NCBI RefSeq assembly: GCF_000970305.1
Contig: NZ_CP009517.1
Span: 2,232,001-2,296,000 of the forward strand
Source of the DNA: Methanosarcina barkeri 3
GTDB taxonomy: Archaea > Halobacteriota > Methanosarcinia > Methanosarcinales > Methanosarcinaceae
Direction of reading: 5' to 3'
DNA: 64,000 nt
Made by a program: the position numbers and the translations under genes. Below the pieces are notes generated by a model. It had not been told where the DNA came from, made no database searches, and worked only from the letters and a program-made list of their open reading frames with translations. Positions 17,699-25,874 of this stretch are shown piece by piece; the first letter of the stretch is position 1, and each line of letters begins with the position of its first letter.

Positions 17699-17850
17699 CA
17701 ATCTTTCAATTACCCAATCGTATATTTGATGAGCTTATTCCAAAACGAATTTCTTTTCAAATTAGTAAGGTCTTAGAACTATTTCCATAATCAGAAACTC
17801 AGTTAACTACAGTGGAAACTTCAAGGTAGATTTAATTAAAAACTGAATCC

Positions 17851-19164
17851 TCAGTCCCTCACGCCATCGATTTCAACAGTGAGATGTCGCGGTCCTCGTA
17901 GAGTAGCACTCTGCCGGTATGGAGGTGGATCATACGCGAGCCTGGGGTTTTCAAGCCGTCGTACGAGTTCTGTTAGTGCAATCTGAGTTTCCAACCTTGC
18001 GAGTGGGGCGCCGTAACAGTAATGGATACCGCTGCCAAAGCCAAGGTGCATATTATCCCTGCGATCAGGATCGAACTTATCTGGATCGTGGAAACGAGCA
18101 GGATCACGGTTTCCGGAAGCAAGCAGCAGAATCACAGGTGAACCTTTCTGAATAATAGTACCGGCAATAGTGATGTCGGCGAGAGCTACACGATTTGGCA
18201 GAATCTGGACAGGAGGTTCATAGCGTAGCAGTTCCTCGACCAGGCGAATAACCAGGTTTGGTTGACGACGCAGCCGTTCGAGGGCATCAGGATGCCTCAA
18301 CAGTGTGAGCATGCCGTTGGTGATCAGGTTCACTGTGGTCTCATGACCGGCAATGAGCAACAAACTCGCAGTGCTCACAATATCTGATTGGGCCATTGGC
18401 CCGTCAGGACCGTAGTCTGTTATGAGTCCTGAAAGCAGATCGGAACCAGGGTGCTTTCGATGACGCTCAATCAGCGCCTCCATGTATTGCTCCAGATCTT
18501 TAAAGGTTTGGCCAGACTGTTCTTGTCGCCTTTTTCGTTCCTCCTGGCTTTTCTGGGGATCCAGGTCAATACCTTCGATAATAGCTTCTGATAAAGCATG
18601 AAGGCGTGCTTGATCCTCAGGAGGTACACCAAGCAGCTCACTGATCATCGTTACCGGAATTGGGTAGGCGAAATCCTCGACAATGTCAATCGAAGACTTG
18701 CCTTTCATAGTATCTATCTGTCGATTTGCAAGGCAGATCAGTTCAGATTCCATGTCAGCGACTCTACCTGGTGTGTGAGGTGGGCCAAATGGCCATGTAG
18801 CTTGCCGGCGTATTCTATCGTGCTCAGGCGGATCCAGACCGATAAAACTTGGAACTACTTCCGTTTCAGAACCCTCGTTGGATGCGGATGTTTCCGTACC
18901 TGCTTCCGGTGCCTGATTTTTAGAAGCGGGCTCCTTATTTGTCGAAAGGCCTGCAGGAGGACGATTATGAACGGAGAGCTTGCGAAAATCTGAACCAATC
19001 CTGGGATCATGAAGTAGTGAGACAATCTCCCTATAAGTGCTGACAACATAGCTCCCATCTGTCTGTCGTGTAACTGGTGTCTGGCGCAATTGGGCATATA
19101 GAGGATAAGGGTTGGCACGATTAGCGTAGTCAAGAACTTGCTCATACAAAGATTTCTGTATCAC
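17851..19164 (-). CDS. Cytochrome P450, bacterial class I type
   Basis: 437 residues, soluble. All P450 landmarks are present: the I-helix oxygen-activation motif AGHETT (272-277), the K-helix ExxR as ELLR (311-314), and the heme-binding loop FGSGIHYCYGAPLARLE with ligand Cys383. LDPPEHDRIRR (about 110-120) is the usual C-helix signature of bacterial P450s. Odd: an Ala/Ser/Glu-rich insert of about 35 residues (70-104) lies in the B-C loop, the substrate-access region. Start is GTG at 19164 with AGGAGG nine bases upstream. It directly follows a ferredoxin reductase and a ferredoxin gene, a complete electron chain. Substrate unknown. A monooxygenase in a strict anaerobe is unexpected; transfer from bacteria is likely. 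Confidence 0.96.
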   Translation of the reverse strand: MIQKSLYEQVLDYANRANPYPLYAQLRQTPVTRQTDGSYVVSTYREIVSLLHDPRIGSDFRKLSVHNRPPAGLSTNKEPASKNQAPEAGTETSASNEGSETEVVPSFIGLDPPEHDRIRRQATWPFGPPHTPGRVADMESELICLANRQIDTMKGKSSIDIVEDFAYPIPVTMISELLGVPPEDQARLHALSEAIIEGIDLDPQKSQEERKRRQEQSGQTFKDLEQYMEALIERHRKHPGSDLLSGLITDYGPDGPMAQSDIVSTASLLLIAGHETTVNLITNGMLTLLRHPDALERLRRQPNLVIRLVEELLRYEPPVQILPNRVALADITIAGTIIQKGSPVILLLASGNRDPARFHDPDKFDPDRRDNMHLGFGSGIHYCYGAPLARLETQIALTELVRRLENPRLAYDPPPYRQSATLRGPRHLTVEIDGVRD

Positions 19165-19179
19165 GTAGTCTGCCTCCTA

Positions 19180-20625
19180 TCATTTGGGCTGAAATCCTGG
19201 CGGTACACGAGGGTCCTTCACTTTATCGCTTGTAGGTGATTCTTCTGGAGAAGGTATGCTCGGACCTGGACCGGTCTTTATAGCATTAGGGCTATGGGTA
19301 ATTTGTCCATGAGGTGGAAATCCGGCAGGAACTGGCCGAAGTTCGGCTGAACTATCTGGAGCATGAAGTACAGGCGGAAATGGAGCCCTGGCTTCGATCA
19401 TTGCCTCATAAGCTGGCAACCAGCGTGCCATATTTACGGTGAGAGCTGCGACAATTCTGCCCTTGTAGCCATAAGCTGCAACTAACCTGCGTTCCGAAAC
19501 AGAGCCCTGTGTGAGCACAACCTCATCAGCAAAGCTTGGAAGACCTATCATCTTCAGGTTGACGCCAAACTGACGGGACCAGAAAGCAGGCAGGCTTTTG
19601 TATGCCTGGAGATCTGCCGGAACACTCACCATATTATGTGCTGCCGTTCTTGCCTGCTCAACAGCATTTCCCCAGTGTTCGACTGCCAGCAGCTCACCTT
19701 CGTAGAGCGGGTGAGGCCAGCGAACTATATCTCCGGCAACAAAAACATCGTCTGTAACCATTCCATTGATGTCGAAAGCACGACAGGCGGCATCACAGGC
19801 TATTCCTCGGGAATCAAATGCCAACCCGGAATCACGCAACCATTCAACGTTTCTTACTGCTCCAAGAGCGACTACAGCCACATCGATGTCAAGTATATCA
19901 CCATCTGAAAGATAGGCACAGCGCAGCCGTCCGCTCTCATCTCCCTCCAGCGACATAACCGTGACATTGCAGCGCAGATCGACTCCATGTGCACGCTGGA
20001 GCTGACCAGCAAACGCACCTGCAGCTGCACCGAGAGCGCCGATAAGAGGTGTAGCACTGCGCTCTGTAACCGTGACAGCCAGACCCAGCTCTCTGCAAAC
20101 TGAAGCGACTTCGGAACCAGTGAAACCACCGCCAATCACCAGTACTCGCTTCGGCCTGGCAGCTAACCGGGCTCGTAGCCGGACAGCATCATCACGGGTG
20201 TGCAACAGGCATACTCCATCAAGGGCAGCCTGTGCCAAATCCGGCCACTGACGAGCATGTGTCCCGGTAGAAATTAACAGGCGATCAAAGCCAACCCGCC
20301 TCCCGTCAGCAAGCTCAACCTCTCGGTTACCCAGATCAAGCCCTATGGCAGGCATTCCAAGCAGCCACTCGGCCTGTAGATCAACACTCTGCGGAAGAGT
20401 CGTGTGCTCTGCCTGTAGCCAGCCTGTGAGGACAGTTTTAGACAGAGGAGGGCGATCATAGGGAGCATATGGTTCGTCGCCGATCACAGTTATTGTTCCG
20501 GCAAATCCTTCGGAACGCAGTGATTCTGCAGCACTTAAGCCAGCCAAAGAAGCACCGACGATAACTATTCTTTGAACAGGTTTTTGTACGGAGGAAGCAG
20601 TCTTCTTGGCATTATTGCTGCTCAC
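19180..20625 (-). CDS. FAD-dependent ferredoxin reductase of the P450 chain
   Basis: 481 residues from GTG 20625, chosen because GGGAGG sits eight bases upstream; the frame is open to an ATG at 20658 but that would overlap the ferredoxin gene by 47 bases. The protein has an N-terminal FAD site (RIVIVGASLAGLSAAE), the class signature APYDRPPLSK, a second dinucleotide site for NAD(P)H (RVLVIGGGFTGSEVASV) and the FAD-binding DVFVAGDIVRW near the C-terminal third. This is the putidaredoxin/rhodocoxin reductase family. A proline-rich tail of about 60 residues (after PPVLHAPDSS) is an addition to the usual fold. It passes electrons from NAD(P)H to the adjacent ferredoxin. Confidence 0.94.
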   Translation of the reverse strand: MSSNNAKKTASSVQKPVQRIVIVGASLAGLSAAESLRSEGFAGTITVIGDEPYAPYDRPPLSKTVLTGWLQAEHTTLPQSVDLQAEWLLGMPAIGLDLGNREVELADGRRVGFDRLLISTGTHARQWPDLAQAALDGVCLLHTRDDAVRLRARLAARPKRVLVIGGGFTGSEVASVCRELGLAVTVTERSATPLIGALGAAAGAFAGQLQRAHGVDLRCNVTVMSLEGDESGRLRCAYLSDGDILDIDVAVVALGAVRNVEWLRDSGLAFDSRGIACDAACRAFDINGMVTDDVFVAGDIVRWPHPLYEGELLAVEHWGNAVEQARTAAHNMVSVPADLQAYKSLPAFWSRQFGVNLKMIGLPSFADEVVLTQGSVSERRLVAAYGYKGRIVAALTVNMARWLPAYEAMIEARAPFPPVLHAPDSSAELRPVPAGFPPHGQITHSPNAIKTGPGPSIPSPEESPTSDKVKDPRVPPGFQPK

Positions 20626-20851
20626 TGTGGTTTCCTCCCTGCTGCTCCAACTGCTCATCCAGACAGCAAATACTAATCGCCTGTACCGGGCAAGCTGCAG
20701 CCGCCCGCTCTACTTGCACTCGTAGTGAGTCGTCCGGTGCATAATCATATTCGAGCGACTCTTCATCCTTCATCCAGAATACGGTCGGTGCGGCAAATAC
20801 GCATTGAGCGTAGCTCTCACACCGGTTTAAGTCGACTACAATTCGCAGCAC
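20612..20851 (-). CDS. [3Fe-4S] ferredoxin of the P450 chain
   Basis: 79 residues. Cluster ligands are C11, C17 and C54 (in ACPVQAI). Where a 4Fe-4S ferredoxin would have its second cysteine (CxxCxxC) there is Tyr14, the pattern of 3Fe-4S ferredoxins that serve bacterial P450s. The DLNRCESYAQCVFAAPTVF opening is typical. Start is GTG 20851 with GGAGG seven bases upstream; its stop lies 14 bases inside the reductase gene, so the genes are translationally coupled. First gene of the three-gene P450 operon. Confidence 0.95.
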   Translation of the reverse strand: MLRIVVDLNRCESYAQCVFAAPTVFWMKDEESLEYDYAPDDSLRVQVERAAAACPVQAISICCLDEQLEQQGGNHSEQQ

Positions 20852-21549
20852 TGCGAAACCTCCAATTCCAGAAACTTAAATGAGCAAACTCAGAACTTTT
20901 TAATTTTCGGGACATGTCTGCCACCAGGGCATTTCGTATGATGAAAATAGATGGCCGGACTGGCAAGGAATCCTTCAGTCATGCTTTCCAGCATCATTGG
21001 CGCAACTGGAGCTTTCTCTGTCTAATCCCCCTATCCAGAAATTACTACTACCAACTGCAATTGCCAACTACAGAAGTCTGCAAAATCAGCAACTCTTTTT
21101 ATTTGCTTATCTGGCCTGTTATTGATCCTTAACAGTTTAAGGAATTGTTTTCTGTAGTATCTCCTAGTAAATGGCTTCATGACCTCTTAATAATCAGATG
21201 TTTATCATTTCAGCGTTTAGCAACACACTAACTATATGACGCTTTTAATATAACCCTGATAAACTAAAGACAAACCCGGAATAAGACTTGTAAGATAATA
21301 ATAAGGGAATTTTTATATAATTAACTATTAGGCTTTGTAAAAATGTATTTAAATCAGTATCAAGAGACTAAATTCTGAAAAATCTTATCCTTTAACGTAT
21401 TTCGTCAAGAAAGTTTCTGGCTGCTGTCCTTTTCCTAAAGTGCTATAAACGTAAAGATAAGTTTGAAAAATAGTGGTATTGATTAAGATTATCTTGACTA
21501 TGTTACTTTTTAAGTAGACCGGCGACTTGCGAACTATACCCAAGCTCTC
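20852..21549. other. Spacer upstream of the P450 operon
   Basis: Holds the presumed promoter of the P450 operon (AT-rich AAAATTAAAAAG on the minus strand near 20898-20910) and an 8-bp palindrome GACATGTC at 20912-20919. A minus-strand frame ending near 20901 reads protein-like for about 40 residues (for example MTEGFLASPAIYFHH) but has no start signal, so it may be a relic. The 72-codon plus-strand frame here is judged a shadow. Confidence 0.35.
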
Positions 21550-21735
21550 TCAATTTTCTATTTCGAGCTCCGACTTTTCGGCTCTATATTTCACATACAA
21601 TGCTATTCCTACAGGGCCCTCAAGTATATCAACTTTGATACTACCCTCTTCACGCAGCATTTGTTCATTGCCCGAGGCATTCGTAACATCACCGATGACG
21701 ACGTGATCAAATTGACGTATATCGACGTGGCACAA
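21550..21735 (-). pseudogene. Short unrecognised coding fragment
   Basis: 61 codons with protein-like composition and higher GC than the surroundings (for example VDIRQFDHVVIGDVTNASG, then EGSIKVDILEGPVGIALYV). Only a TTG start is available, no ribosome binding site is visible, and a stop lies two codons upstream. It looks like the C-terminal end of a lost gene. I cannot name the family. It could be a real small gene. Confidence 0.3.
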
Positions 21736-21880
21736 ACATTATAGTTATTAAGCGTGTGGTGAAATCGTAGTATTACTGAAATTCTATTGAAGTCCTGCTT
21801 TCATCGTATTACTGAAGTCCTGCTTTCCTGCATCATGCATAATAGAATTTCAGAGCTTTGAAGCAATGTAGTAATCCTAT

Positions 21881-21940
21881 TAGGCAAAATCTTTGTTTTC
21901 TAGGTAAAATCTTTGTTTTCTAGGTAAAATCTTTGTTTTT
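21881..21940. repeat. 20-bp tandem repeat, three copies
   Basis: TAGGCAAAATCTTTGTTTTC at 21881 is followed by two copies with TAGGT at 21901 and 21921. The rest of 21736-22190 is AT-rich with no gene seen. Confidence 0.9.
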
Positions 21941-22190
21941 AGCTTCAATGGCAAAACTCATAAAATGTATTTATAGTCAGATTCACATATAACTAGGAAT
22001 GTATAATATTTTGATAATTATTTTGGAACTCTGAAGGTAAACATTGTTCATCACCAAGTTGTAGGAACGGTTTGAATTTTTAAAATATACTCTAAAGTTT
22101 TAAAAATCAGCCCTTAAATCTTAAATAATAGATATTGCAAAAAAGAGTACAAGAAAAGTGTTATAATCAGGACTATTAAAAGTTATTAGG

Positions 22191-22262
22191 TGGACCGGTC
22201 GGGAATTGAACCCGAGGCCTCTACCATGCCAAGGTAGCGATCTTCCCCTGATCTACCGGCCC
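22191..22262 (-). tRNA. tRNA-Ala(GGC)
   Basis: The minus strand folds into a full cloverleaf of 72 bases. The acceptor stem GGGCCGG pairs with CCGGTCC and contains the G3-U70 pair that identifies alanine tRNA. The anticodon stem is CTACC/GGTAG with loop TTGGCAT, anticodon GGC. T-loop TTCAATT. Discriminator A73 at 22191. CCA is not encoded (CCT follows). No intron. Confidence 0.96.
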
Positions 22263-22485
22263 ATATAAGGCTTTGCTTTATCAGCATCCCTCATACACTC
22301 AGTATCTTATATAAAGCTGTCGCCATATAGGCTCAGCATCTTATAAATAAACTTTTGGAATTTGAGTATGTAAGAGCTTCAAGCAAAAGTTATAAGTAGT
22401 AAATTGAGTATTAGAAGTGTTGTCGGATTGAGAAGCTTTCCCGAAAAGCCTTTCTATTTCGGTAATTTTAAAAAACCTGACATTC

Positions 22486-22562
22486 GGGCCCGTAGCTTAG
22501 CCTGGTGGAGCGCACGGCTGATAACCGTGAGGTCCTGCGTTCGAATCGCAGCGGGCCCACCA
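22486..22562 (+). tRNA. tRNA-Ile(GAT), copy 1, CCA encoded
   Basis: Acceptor stem GGGCCCG with CGGGCCC, anticodon stem CACGG/CCGTG, loop CTGATAA giving anticodon GAT, T-loop TTCGAAT. The body ends at 22559 and the genome encodes the terminal CCA (22560-22562). Identical in its 74-base body to the copy at 22625. Confidence 0.96.
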
Positions 22563-22624
22563 CAACTTGATAATCCTTTTTCAGGAGAATTTTCAGGTTT
22601 TACAACCTTACTTATCCTTCAATC

Positions 22625-22698
22625 GGGCCCGTAGCTTAGCCTGGTGGAGCGCACGGCTGATAACCGTGAGGTCCTGCGTTCGAATCGCAGCGGGCCCA
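22625..22698 (+). tRNA. tRNA-Ile(GAT), copy 2, no CCA encoded
   Basis: Base-for-base the same tRNA body as the copy 139 bases upstream, but followed by CTA and not CCA, so the 3' end must be added by the CCA enzyme. The sequence between the copies is unrelated to the tRNA, so this is a recent or gene-converted duplication. Confidence 0.96.
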
Positions 22699-22730
22699 CT
22701 ACATATATTATTAATGCTGTTAATCATTTG

Positions 22731-22968
22731 TGATGTTATTTTTAGTGATGTTATTTTTAATGATGTTATTTTTAATGATGTTATTTTTAATGATGTTATT
22801 TTTAATGATGTTATTTTTAATGATGTTATTTTTAATGATGTTATTTTTAATGACTTTGCTTTTAATTACTTTACTTTTAGTGATGTTATCTTTTAGTGAT
22901 GTTATCTTTTAGTGATATTATCTTTTAGCGATGTTATCTTTTAGCGATGTTATCTTTTAGTGATATCA
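22731..22968. repeat. 15-bp tandem array that changes to a 16-bp unit
   Basis: Eight copies of TGATGTTATTTTTAA/G (15 bp) run from 22731 to 22850, two diverged 15-mers follow, and from 22881 the unit becomes TGATGTTATCTTTTAG (16 bp, about five copies). The remaining 22969-23230 is AT-rich spacer with no gene seen. Confidence 0.93.
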
Positions 22969-23230
22969 TTCTGTTTTAAACTTTTTTAGAGATTTTTGAA
23001 TCATTTTCGCATATATTTAAATTTATTTAGCCTAGAATAAGAAAATAGACTCAGGAAAAACAAAGAACTAAAAAAAATAATCTCCGAAAAAAATAAATTC
23101 CGAAGATATTACATGAAATCAGAAATTTTCAATAAATCTTCGTTAAATGACTATTCTTTGTTAAGTACTTTGCAACAAAAGAGTTAATCATCAGGGAAAA
23201 GTTGGATTGGGGTAAATCCCCATGAATAAC

Positions 23231-23644
23231 TCAAGCAATATGTTTCAGGCGCTCAATATTTCCAAGCACGACTCTACTCTCGGCTACAATATCTTCTTCG
23301 ATCTTGCTAACAATATAGTCCATTGGGACTATTAGCCTGTATAACTTTATCGGTCTGCCTTTACCCTTTGACCTCTTTTCTTCTCGGATATCAATCCAGT
23401 TATTTTCGCGGAGATAACGCATTGCAACACTGACTTCAGGTTGTCTCAAGCCTGATACCATTTCAATGCTCTGGGACGAGATCTCCCTTCCTTTCGCAAG
23501 GCATGCAAGCGTAAGAGCAATTGGTCTACTAACATTAATTTTTCTAAATAGTTCTATCATTTCATGTTCGATCGGTCCCATAACTACAGGGATCTATTCT
23601 ATTGTATCAGAAATATCCATAACTGGACCACTTTCATCTACCAT
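23231..23644 (-). CDS. Winged-helix transcriptional regulator with in-frame amber codon
   Basis: The wHTH domain (SSQSIEMVSGLRQPEVSVAM recognition region, then RYLRENNWIDIREEKRSKGK wing) and a C-terminal helix are closely similar to the paralogue at 24918-25319. From ATG 23581 the product is 116 residues, but no ribosome binding site precedes it. The same frame continues upstream through a single TAG (23594-23596) to ATG 23644, which is preceded by GGGTGAT, an excellent methanogen Shine-Dalgarno site. Read through, the protein has 137 positions and an acidic N-terminal extension like the one in the paralogue. Either TAG is decoded (pyrrolysine is used in this genus), or the amber is a nonsense change and translation restarts at 23581. 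Confidence 0.75.
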
Positions 23645-24815
23645 TTAATCACCCAAAGAACCATTATAGAGTTGATTAATATAAATATTTACTTATGTAT
23701 TCTTTTTAATATTTGTTAATTAATAAAAGTTCACTGGGTGTGTTTATCGTTCACTCACTCTAAAAGTGTCCATGAGATACTGCTTTTTCATTTCCGGCGC
23801 GAGTTATAAAATTTTTCCTTATATTCTTAAAACTTTAAAATTAGCTAAAACCCTTAAAATCTACTAAAAACCTGAAAAAATGCTGAAAACTTAAAAATTT
23901 CTAAAAATATAAGAGTTTAATATTCTTTCTTCTCAAACAGGGTTCTTTTTAGATTATGATAGAGTTTTAAGTTCTGACTTTCATTTTATGACGACAATGT
24001 CCGAATTTTCTGTAAATTCAAAATCAAATTTTTCTATATTAATCATAATTCAATTCTTTTAATACTGGATTCTTAAGCTACAAACTCACTAGTTTCAAAT
24101 TTTACAGGGAAGTTGGCATACTGCCTTTATGACTCGAACTTTATCTTAACTTTGACTTTTTTAAAACTAAATTTTTGCTTCAAACTTAACTTTCTTGAAA
24201 GTCCAGTTTTGTAAATACATAAAAGTGTAAAAAGAATTTGCAGGACATTTTTATACTAAAAATTGCTAAAGCTTACTGGAAGCCCTCTTTACCTCTATTG
24301 GGATGTTTCCTCCTCGTACCCTTTATATACTCTATTCTCTAGAAATTGTACAGTTTAATTTAGAAAATCGATAACCTGGACCTCTAACTTTATAAATTAC
24401 AAGTTTAACTGGAGATTTTATTTTGCTTAATATTATATTTTCGGCGTAAGGTCCTAATCTCATAACTAAAAATTACTGCTCTTTTGTCGCTTTCGAAATT
24501 AAGATTCAAGTAGAAAAAGAAATATCAAAAGGATCTAGAAGAGGCATTGTAAAAATAGAGACTAGAGGATATAAACTGAAAACAGATGACAAGAACCAAG
24601 AATGGGTGATAAAAATAAAAAAGAGATAACAAAAATCAAAAACAGGTGGCAATAATCGAAATACAGACACTAAAAATCAATAAAAACAAGAATTGAAAAG
24701 AACTATCCAGTTATAAAAGAAAGATAATTTTCCTCAAGCATCATATCTTTAAACATATATTTAACAGATAAGAAGTCGAATCCGGGTTATAAAACCCAGA
24801 CTTTAAAATTAATAA
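23645..24815. other. Long AT-rich spacer between the two regulators
   Basis: About 1.2 kb with no open frame of protein-like composition on either strand. It contains short oligo-A and oligo-T runs and loosely repeated AAAAATCAAAAA-type words near 24590-24690. It may hold a regulatory region or non-coding RNA, but nothing specific can be supported. Confidence 0.4.
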
Positions 24816-24875
24816 TTAAGTTTTCTGAGATTAAGTTTTCTGAGATTAAGTTTTCTGAGATTAAGTTTTCTGAGA
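24816..24875. repeat. 15-bp tandem repeat, four exact copies
   Basis: TTAAGTTTTCTGAGA starts at 24816, 24831, 24846 and 24861 without variation, just downstream of the second regulator gene (ends 24918 on the minus strand). Confidence 0.95.
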
Positions 24876-24917
24876 ATTTGTGAAAAAAGTTTGTTATATT
24901 TCTACTCAAAAAATGTT

Positions 24918-25319
24918 TTAGGAAAGGTTCTTGAGACGTTCTATGTTCTGGAGTACGGCCTTACTTTCAGCCATTAAGTCTTCTTCTATTGAATTGATAA
25001 TTGTTTCCATCCGAACCGTCAGTTTATACAATTTAACTGGTCTTCCTTTACCCTGATTCTTTTTTTCTTCCCGCATATCTACCCAGTCATTTTCACGGAG
25101 ATAGCGCATTGCAATGCTAACTTCCGGCTGTCTCAAGCCTGATACCATTTCGATGCGTTGGGAAGAAATTTCCTCTCCTTTAGAGAGACACGCAAGGGTA
25201 AGAGCAACTGGCCTGTTAATATTAAGCCTTCTCAAAAGCTCCACCATCTCGTATTCAATCTCTCCCATCTTAAATTCGTAGTCCTCTGATATAAACTCAT
25301 TATCTGCCACAACTATCAT
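24918..25319 (-). CDS. Winged-helix transcriptional regulator, paralogue of the 23.2 kb gene
   Basis: 133 residues: an acidic N-terminal extension (DNEFISEDYEF), helices MGEIEYEMVELLRRLNINRP and VALTLACLSKGEEISSQ, a recognition region RIEMVSGLRQPEVSIAMRYL, a basic wing (REEKKNQGKGRPVKLYKL) and a C-terminal helix (SIEEDLMAESKAVLQNIERL). It belongs to the MarR/ArsR-like wHTH group of archaeal regulators. It is about two-thirds identical to the other copy by eye. The start at ATG 25319 is preceded by only a weak site (GGTAG). It is about 0.55 kb upstream of, and divergent from, hdrA1, so it might control that operon; this is an inference from position. Confidence 0.85.
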   Translation of the reverse strand: MIVVADNEFISEDYEFKMGEIEYEMVELLRRLNINRPVALTLACLSKGEEISSQRIEMVSGLRQPEVSIAMRYLRENDWVDMREEKKNQGKGRPVKLYKLTVRMETIINSIEEDLMAESKAVLQNIERLKNLS

Positions 25320-25874
25320 CTACCGATTATACCGAAAGAACAGCATATAATTGCTTTCGATATTAATTTCTCCGTCCAGTATTTCAGATCAATAGAAACA
25401 TATTATTTTACAGTTGTTATATTTCCAGTGTCTTTTATTGCCTTTATTAAATATATTTCTACTTATATGAGTTTCTGATCTGTGGGAGTATCTCACAAAA
25501 TCTGTTTTTCTCTGTTGATTTAAATAATAATACTTTCTTCATATATATAATTATGCGCCTATAAAAACTTCTCGACAATTTTACATATTATTTTTTTCAG
25601 GAAGCAAATATTGAATATCTAGACTGAAAGACAATTTATATCCTGGAGTTTTGCAAGCCTTCCTGTATATATAGGATAAGCCCATATTGATTATAGTTTC
25701 ATTTCTTAGGAAATTTAATTATAGCACTAACAGAGTAAACGAAAATTTAAAAATTCACCTTTTTTCTAAAATTGTCCTTTTTTTGTAAGTATTGCAAATG
25801 CTTTATCCGAATTGGGTTAATAATTTAGGTGTTCTGGCAAGTCTTAAATACGAATCCTTGAAAGATTTAACATA
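25320..25874. other. Divergent promoter region between regulator and hdrA1
   Basis: 555 AT-rich bases, no gene seen. TATA-like stretches such as TTCTTCATATATATAAT (around 25533-25551) are present. hdrA1 has no strong Shine-Dalgarno site immediately before ATG 25875. Confidence 0.4.

Noticed and set aside
20914-21132. 72-codon plus-strand frame upstream of the P450 operon
   Set aside because: No start signal, and the opposite strand shows a more protein-like reading; treated as chance.
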